Below, in pieces: positions 59,096 to 64,000 of a stretch of DNA of 64,000 nucleotides; the first letter of the stretch is position 1; every line of letters begins with the position of its first letter. The notes beneath the pieces are model-generated. The model saw only the letters and a list, made by a program, of their open reading frames with translations, was not told where the DNA came from and did not search any database. The position numbers were made by a program, and so were the translations under genes. Source of the DNA: Cryptosporidium bovis (Eukaryota > Apicomplexa > Conoidasida > Eucoccidiorida > Cryptosporidiidae); contig VHIT02000002.1 of the NCBI GenBank assembly GCA_009768925.2, positions 620,001 through 684,000 on the forward strand, read 5' to 3'.

Positions 59096-61018
59096 ATGAA
59101 AAACGAGGTACCATATGAAACAACAACAGCGAGTTCGGTAAAGCGAAGGAAGGTTATTAAAAAGACTGAGATTGATTATGAACCTTTGAATAAATGGTGG
59201 GAGCATCCACCAAGAGAAGAATCTGGTGCCCAATGGGAATACCTTGAACACCAAGGAGTCATGTTTACACCTCAGTACCAGGTTCACAACAAACCATTAA
59301 TTTATGATGGAGAGAGAATCCAACTCCCTCCAGAAACAGAGGAAATAGCAAGTTACTGGTCACAACTAATCGACACAGATTGGGCTCAAAAAGAAAAGTT
59401 TAGAGAAAACGTGAAAAAAGCATTTATAAACTCAATCCCAGAGGATCATATACTTTATAATAAAGTGGATTGGAGCAAGTGTGACTTTAAGATTATTAAA
59501 GAGTATCTCGATGATGAAAGAGATGCAAAAAAGAATCTTTCCAGAGAGGAAAAGGATGAACTGAAAAAGATTAAAAGCGAACAGGAATCTCCATTTGTCT
59601 ATGCCTTGGTAGATTGGATAAGAGAAAAGGTTGGAAATTTTCGAGTAGAACCTCCGGGATTATTCAGAGGTAGAGGTGAACATCCGAAGTCTGGTATGAT
59701 CAAGAGAAGAATATTTCCTGAGGAAGTAATTTTGAATCTTGCGGAAGATGCACCTGTTCCGAAGGTGCCAAATAGTATGAGTGGGCATGCTTGGAAAGAC
59801 ATATTTCATGATAATAGCGTCACATGGCTTGCATATTACAGGGATACTATAAATAATCAATTTAAATATGTCTTTTTATCTGCTTCTAGTGGATTCAAAG
59901 GGATGAGTGACTACAATAAATATGAGAAGGCAAGAAAACTGAAAAACTATATTGACGCTATTAGGGGTGATTATCGCAAGAAAATGACAAGTGGTGATAT
60001 TACTCAGAGACAATTGGGAACCGCAACATATTTAATTGATTTCCTAGCCTTAAGAGTAGGTGGTGAAAAAGATACAGATGAAGAAGCAGACACAGTTGGG
60101 TGTTGCTCTTTGAGAGTAGAGCATATTACATTCAATAAAGAAGAGAAATCGATAACATTAGATTTCTTAGGAAAGGACTCAATAAGGTATTTCAATACCG
60201 TTGTAATAGATCCCGCTGCATTCAACAACCTAATGATTTTTTGTAGAAACAAGGATAAGATGGAAAATGTGTTTGACCAAATTAACACCGGTTCTTTAAA
60301 TCAATATTTGAAATCAATTATGCCAGAACTTTCTGCCAAGGTCTTTCGTACATTTAACGCATCCATTACACTTGAGCGTGAACTGTTTAAATTAACAAGT
60401 ACAACTAATATTAAAGGCGAGCCAATAAAACTTGAGAAAAAAGAATTAGACAATAACGAAAAATCGAAGCTTGATAATTATGTAGACGTTACGAATGTTA
60501 ATGATATTTTAAGATTTTATAATGATGCTAATAGGGAGGTTGCAATTTTATGTAATCATCAACGATCAATACCAAAGCAACATGAATCATCAATGGAGAA
60601 GATGATTAAACAACAAAATGAATTAAAAGAAGATTTGAAGATATGTGAAGCATTTTACAAGCTAGCAAAAAAGAATAGTAAATCTATCTCAATGTCCAAT
60701 CTTCCAAAACTTTCGTCCGAAATCTCGTTTAACGGCAAACCAAGAAAGTACCCTGTGAACTTAAATTCAAGTCCGGAGGCAGTCGAAAAGAAAATGGACT
60801 CGATAAAAAATAAACTTTCAAATTTAGATTTGAAGATAAAGATAAAAGACGACAATAAAACTGTAGCATTAAATACTTCAAAAATAAATTACATGGATCC
60901 CAGAATTTCGGTTGCATTCTGCAAGAGGTACGAGTTGCCAATCGATAAAATATTTAATAGAAGTTTAAGAACAAAATTTCCATGGGCAATGTATACTAGG
61001 TCTGATTTTGCATTTTAA
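59096..61018 (+). CDS. TOP1: DNA topoisomerase I (type IB)
   Basis: The 640-residue eukaryotic enzyme nicks one DNA strand through a 3'-phosphotyrosine to relax supercoils in replication and transcription. Family blocks are NKWWEHPPREESGAQWEYLE, LRVGGEKDTDEEADTVGCCS, KVFRTFNASITL and the active-site segment KINYMDPRISVAFCKRYELP with catalytic Tyr near 599. It ends FPWAMYTRSDFAF, matching the normal C-terminus. The charged N-terminal extension of animal TOP1 is absent. A TTTCGCGCC site lies 67 nt upstream. Its last 23 nt overlap the convergent TBC gene. Confidence 0.96.
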   Translation: MKNEVPYETTTASSVKRRKVIKKTEIDYEPLNKWWEHPPREESGAQWEYLEHQGVMFTPQYQVHNKPLIYDGERIQLPPETEEIASYWSQLIDTDWAQKEKFRENVKKAFINSIPEDHILYNKVDWSKCDFKIIKEYLDDERDAKKNLSREEKDELKKIKSEQESPFVYALVDWIREKVGNFRVEPPGLFRGRGEHPKSGMIKRRIFPEEVILNLAEDAPVPKVPNSMSGHAWKDIFHDNSVTWLAYYRDTINNQFKYVFLSASSGFKGMSDYNKYEKARKLKNYIDAIRGDYRKKMTSGDITQRQLGTATYLIDFLALRVGGEKDTDEEADTVGCCSLRVEHITFNKEEKSITLDFLGKDSIRYFNTVVIDPAAFNNLMIFCRNKDKMENVFDQINTGSLNQYLKSIMPELSAKVFRTFNASITLERELFKLTSTTNIKGEPIKLEKKELDNNEKSKLDNYVDVTNVNDILRFYNDANREVAILCNHQRSIPKQHESSMEKMIKQQNELKEDLKICEAFYKLAKKNSKSISMSNLPKLSSEISFNGKPRKYPVNLNSSPEAVEKKMDSIKNKLSNLDLKIKIKDDNKTVALNTSKINYMDPRISVAFCKRYELPIDKIFNRSLRTKFPWAMYTRSDFAF

Positions 61019-63504
61019 TATCATCAATTTGTAGATATCTACTTAAATTATATTTTTTCCTCCTATTTGGTCTAAATTTAATCAAATTTGCTCCAGAATG
61101 TGTTATTTTTTCATGAATTCCGGGATTTAAATTGATGTTTTGAATCTGTTCCATATAAAACTTCTCTTCTTTGTCCTTAGACTCTGATATTCCATATTTA
61201 CTTATCGAACACGTTAGATTCTTTTTCATGGTCACTCTGCTCTTAAGTAGTGCTCTGTTTTTGTTGCTGGGCAAATTTCCTATAATTAAATTATTTATGA
61301 CTTCTTTAACTATTCCAGCTAATGATTCGTTTCTTGAGTTTGAGTCTTCATTATCAATTAATTCGTTAATTAATGAAATTGGGCTCATTAGTTGTATTCC
61401 TATTATTCCTTGTTCAAGGAGAGTAGAAATTAATTTGTCAGTTATTTGATTATTTGGGCCTAAAACAATCCAAATTGATGGTCTTTTCTGAATTAATAAT
61501 GCTTTTTGTCTCCTCGAAGAAAACTCAATGAATTGCTTTGTCATTCGTCTTATGTTGCTTTCTTTATCCAAAGGAATTTTTACAATTCTAGTAGTTTTTA
61601 AGTACAAACGCAATATCGGGATAAGTAAAACTGAAGTAATTTCTTCATCAAAGTTGTTTTCCAGATTTTTAATTTTTTTAGAGTATAAGTCCCTCTCAAA
61701 TTGCTTAAGTTTTTCTATAAATTCAAGGTGGTTTTCAAAAATTTGGTCCATATGAAAGTTAGAAATAATATCAATTATTACAATGTCTTTACCTGTGATA
61801 ATAGTTTGGAGATCTTCCATTTTTTTGTTTTTGGTGAAAAACATAGAGTCGTATAAAACAAATTCACTCGGGTTGATATAATTGACAATTCCATTATTTA
61901 GAATAGTCTCGGTTAGAGAATAATAATAAACTGCATTAATCAACCTTCTCTGCAATGAAAGCGGAGTAGTAGCAACTATGTGTTTCATTATGAGGATAAT
62001 CTGAAACAAATCAACAATTATTGGTCTTTTTTCATCCTCTATATATTCGGTAATTGAACCTTCACTAGGTAAACCTTTCTTTAAATTATCTGAGATAACT
62101 AAAAATGGTTGCAAAACACTAACTATACCAATGTGTAAATTTACCTCAGAATCTAGTTTGAACTCTTCCGTAAAAATAAAATAAATATCATCTCTTAGTT
62201 TATGTTCGTATGTCTTTAACACTGCTACTAAGAATGCAGGAATTTGTAGTGAGTTCTTGATTTTTGGGAAGTGTGGTGGCCTGTAAGGGGTGGAGCTACA
62301 ACAAAAAAGTAAGTTTAGCCAGAACAATAGTACATTTTGTATTTCTAAAAACAATGAACTCCCACATGTAACAAATACTCCACAACACCAAACATTTGAT
62401 TCAATTAATCTTTCTATTTTATTAAATATTAATGGTGCATGAAAATTTCCGAACATTTGAAATTCATTACAGATATCGACTAATTGTTTAATTGTGCATT
62501 GAGAATAATTCCCACATTTCTTGTATTTGTGCACCTTCTCCTTATAGTTTAAACTGATGTTGTCTGCTTTGTTGTTTTTTGTTGGAACAAATTTCACATT
62601 TGACTGATTTTCAGAGAGATTGCTTCCAAGAATATCAGGTTCATATTTTCTCGATACTTTGACCTCGTTAAGAAAAATATCGTAAACAAATCCAAAAACA
62701 GCGTTCTCACTTTCGTATTCATGTGAAAAGTTTGCATCAAAATCTCTTTTTTTAGAAGTTTCTTCCAATTGAAAGTCTTCGTGATAGCTGAACAAACTAG
62801 GCAATAATAAAAATCTTCCCCATTTCAAAATTATTTCTATTGAAAGTAAAATATGCATGGTTATTGGAAATGATTTGGCACTCAAGAAACTTAGGCAACC
62901 AATAATATCATGCATACCCTGAAGATATGAACATTCAAGATATTCGCATACAATGATTGTAACAATCACTATACGATCAACCAACGCACTCTCAGATAAA
63001 TTGGGAAAGACGTCATTCTCAAATTTATCCAGTAGTCCGGGGATATCACCCTCTATATAGTTGCCATTTTTAGTTATTTCTGATATTAATTCATCAATTT
63101 TATCTACACCATAAAATTGTTCGGGTATTTTTGGATAGTTTATTTCATTTAGATTCAAAAACGGCCTAAATCTCTCTGCATCATCTCTTATTAATTTGTA
63201 ATTTGTATCATTATTTTCTAGCCTAAATAACTTTGACTCGTTATAATTAAAAGTTTTGCATGTACTATCTATATATTTTGAAACAAATTTAGTAATAGAA
63301 TCTATTTTATTTACATCAATCTGAAACAAAATACACCAAACTCTATAATCAAACCATAAATGGTCTTTTTTCAGGATATAATAACAAGTTAGTGAGAAAT
63401 AATACTTTTGTCGAAGCGAATAAACATACCACACATAAATAATTATTCTTAATATTTACATCGAATTCAATACTAGATCATACATATTTTTTCAATACAA
63501 ACAT
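60996..63504 (-). CDS. TBC (Rab GTPase-activating) domain protein, 5' exon uncertain
   Basis: The main exon (60996-63320) encodes 774 residues. TBC signatures near its N-terminal part are IRDDAERFRPFLNL (IxxDxxRxxP) and ECSYLQGMHDIIGCLSFL (YxQGMxDI). The rest is poorly alignable. The frame upstream of 63320 has no ATG, and a TTTCAG acceptor lies at 63321-63326, so a first exon is needed. A small exon at 63484-63504 (ATG, MFVLKKY, GTATGA donor) would join in frame across a 163 nt intron, which is long for this genome. That exon is inference. Rab GAPs control vesicle traffic. Which Rab is unknown. Confidence 0.72.
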
Positions 63505-63626
63505 GATTTACAATATCATTAACCAAATATACTGGGCGCTCAAAGAAAAATAACTCGCTATTGAATCAATTAAACCTAGAATTGCTCATTGGTACTATAT
63601 AACGTTTAAGATTATATCAATGAGAA

Positions 63627-64000
63627 ATGGTTATTGACAACTTACTTACACTGACATTTATATATATTAATTTTACCTTGGGAGGTTGTTTTATTTCATC
63701 TCTCTCAAGCCCAGTAGTTTTTGTTTATTCCATTATTCGTACAATCGATGGAATGGAAGAAAATATCAAACATATTAGTAATTCAATGGACCTCTCATTA
63801 CAGAACTTTTTATCTAATCATGTCTTTGATCCAAAAAATCAAGCCTTTTTAAAGTCTCTAACAATAAATGCTGATTATCATGGAACCATTTCTCCATGTG
63901 GAATGAACTTTAAACCTACACTTTCTAGTTGTAAATTTAGTGAGGAGTTCATCCATGAAATAGACTCAAATATTAGTGCAGCTTTGTATGAATCAAGAAA
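63627..64000 (+). CDS. Partial membrane/secretory protein, cut by the window edge
   Basis: ATG at 63627 opens a frame that runs without a stop to the last base, giving at least 124 residues. The N-terminus has a hydrophobic segment (about 5-40; LLTLTFIYINFTLGGCFISS then SPVVFVYSIIRTI) that could be a signal peptide or signal anchor. A polar region with two Cys follows (SPCGMNFKPTLSSCKFSEEF). No domain is recognised. It is transcribed divergently from the TBC gene. Function unknown; the start choice is the first in-frame ATG. Confidence 0.6.
   Translation, partial: MVIDNLLTLTFIYINFTLGGCFISSLSSPVVFVYSIIRTIDGMEENIKHISNSMDLSLQNFLSNHVFDPKNQAFLKSLTINADYHGTISPCGMNFKPTLSSCKFSEEFIHEIDSNISAALYESR

Noticed and set aside
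1-64000. Transposons, LTR or virus-derived elements
   Set aside because: No reverse transcriptase, integrase, transposase, capsid-like frame or terminal repeats were seen.

Overview
The window looks like a stretch of nuclear chromosome from Cryptosporidium or a very close relative. The DNA is AT-rich, genes are packed on both strands with short spacers, and coding regions are mostly single exons. The few introns are small (43-63 nt where well defined) with GTAAGT-like donors. Every recognisable protein is eukaryotic, and one enzyme, pyruvate decarboxylase, fits the fermentative metabolism known in Cryptosporidium. I saw no tRNA, rRNA, CRISPR array, transposon or virus-derived element. The species name is inference.

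Layout. 0-5 kb: a rhomboid protease and importin beta-1, both on the minus strand. 5-17.4 kb: a three-exon CC2D2A-family gene, a degenerate DYRK-like kinase, a gamma-tubulin complex protein with one in-frame intron, and a small secreted or membrane protein. 17.5-29.5 kb: an IKS1-like kinase, an unknown protein, ataxin-2, a membrane-anchored S1/P1 nuclease relative that has lost several zinc ligands, pyruvate decarboxylase, ERGIC3/ERV46 and a CEP20/FOP-like LisH protein. 29.5-31.8 kb: a gene-poor block with several perfect hairpins and two possible small spliced genes. 31.8-45.4 kb: a FIT-like membrane protein, TXNDC9 next to CCT5, a CCCH protein, a DHHC palmitoyltransferase, an unknown Pro/Asn-rich protein, a SNARE-like protein, a divergent SLBP, a spliced RPB12 gene, a four-TM protein and a DEK_C/SWIB protein. 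45.5-54 kb: importin-5, EMC8/9, CLPTM1, an ERD2-like protein and URM1. 54-64 kb: a RING-FHA-FHA protein, an ELMO-domain protein, a four-TM protein, topoisomerase I whose 3' end overlaps a convergent TBC-domain gene, and a gene cut by the right edge.

Themes. Three genes concern centrioles, cilia or microtubule nucleation (CC2D2A-like, CEP20-like, GCP), in a lineage described as lacking flagella. Several serve the ER and Golgi (ERGIC3, EMC8/9, CLPTM1, ERD2-like, FIT-like, SNARE-like, DHHC). Two are nuclear import receptors. TXNDC9 beside CCT5 is a functional pair. GC-rich palindromes resembling the E2F-like motif reported for Cryptosporidium promoters (TTTCGCGCC, TGGCGCCA and relatives) lie just upstream of TOP1, RPB12, ataxin-2, the nuclease gene and others. 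Function calls rest on motif recognition by eye; no database search was run.
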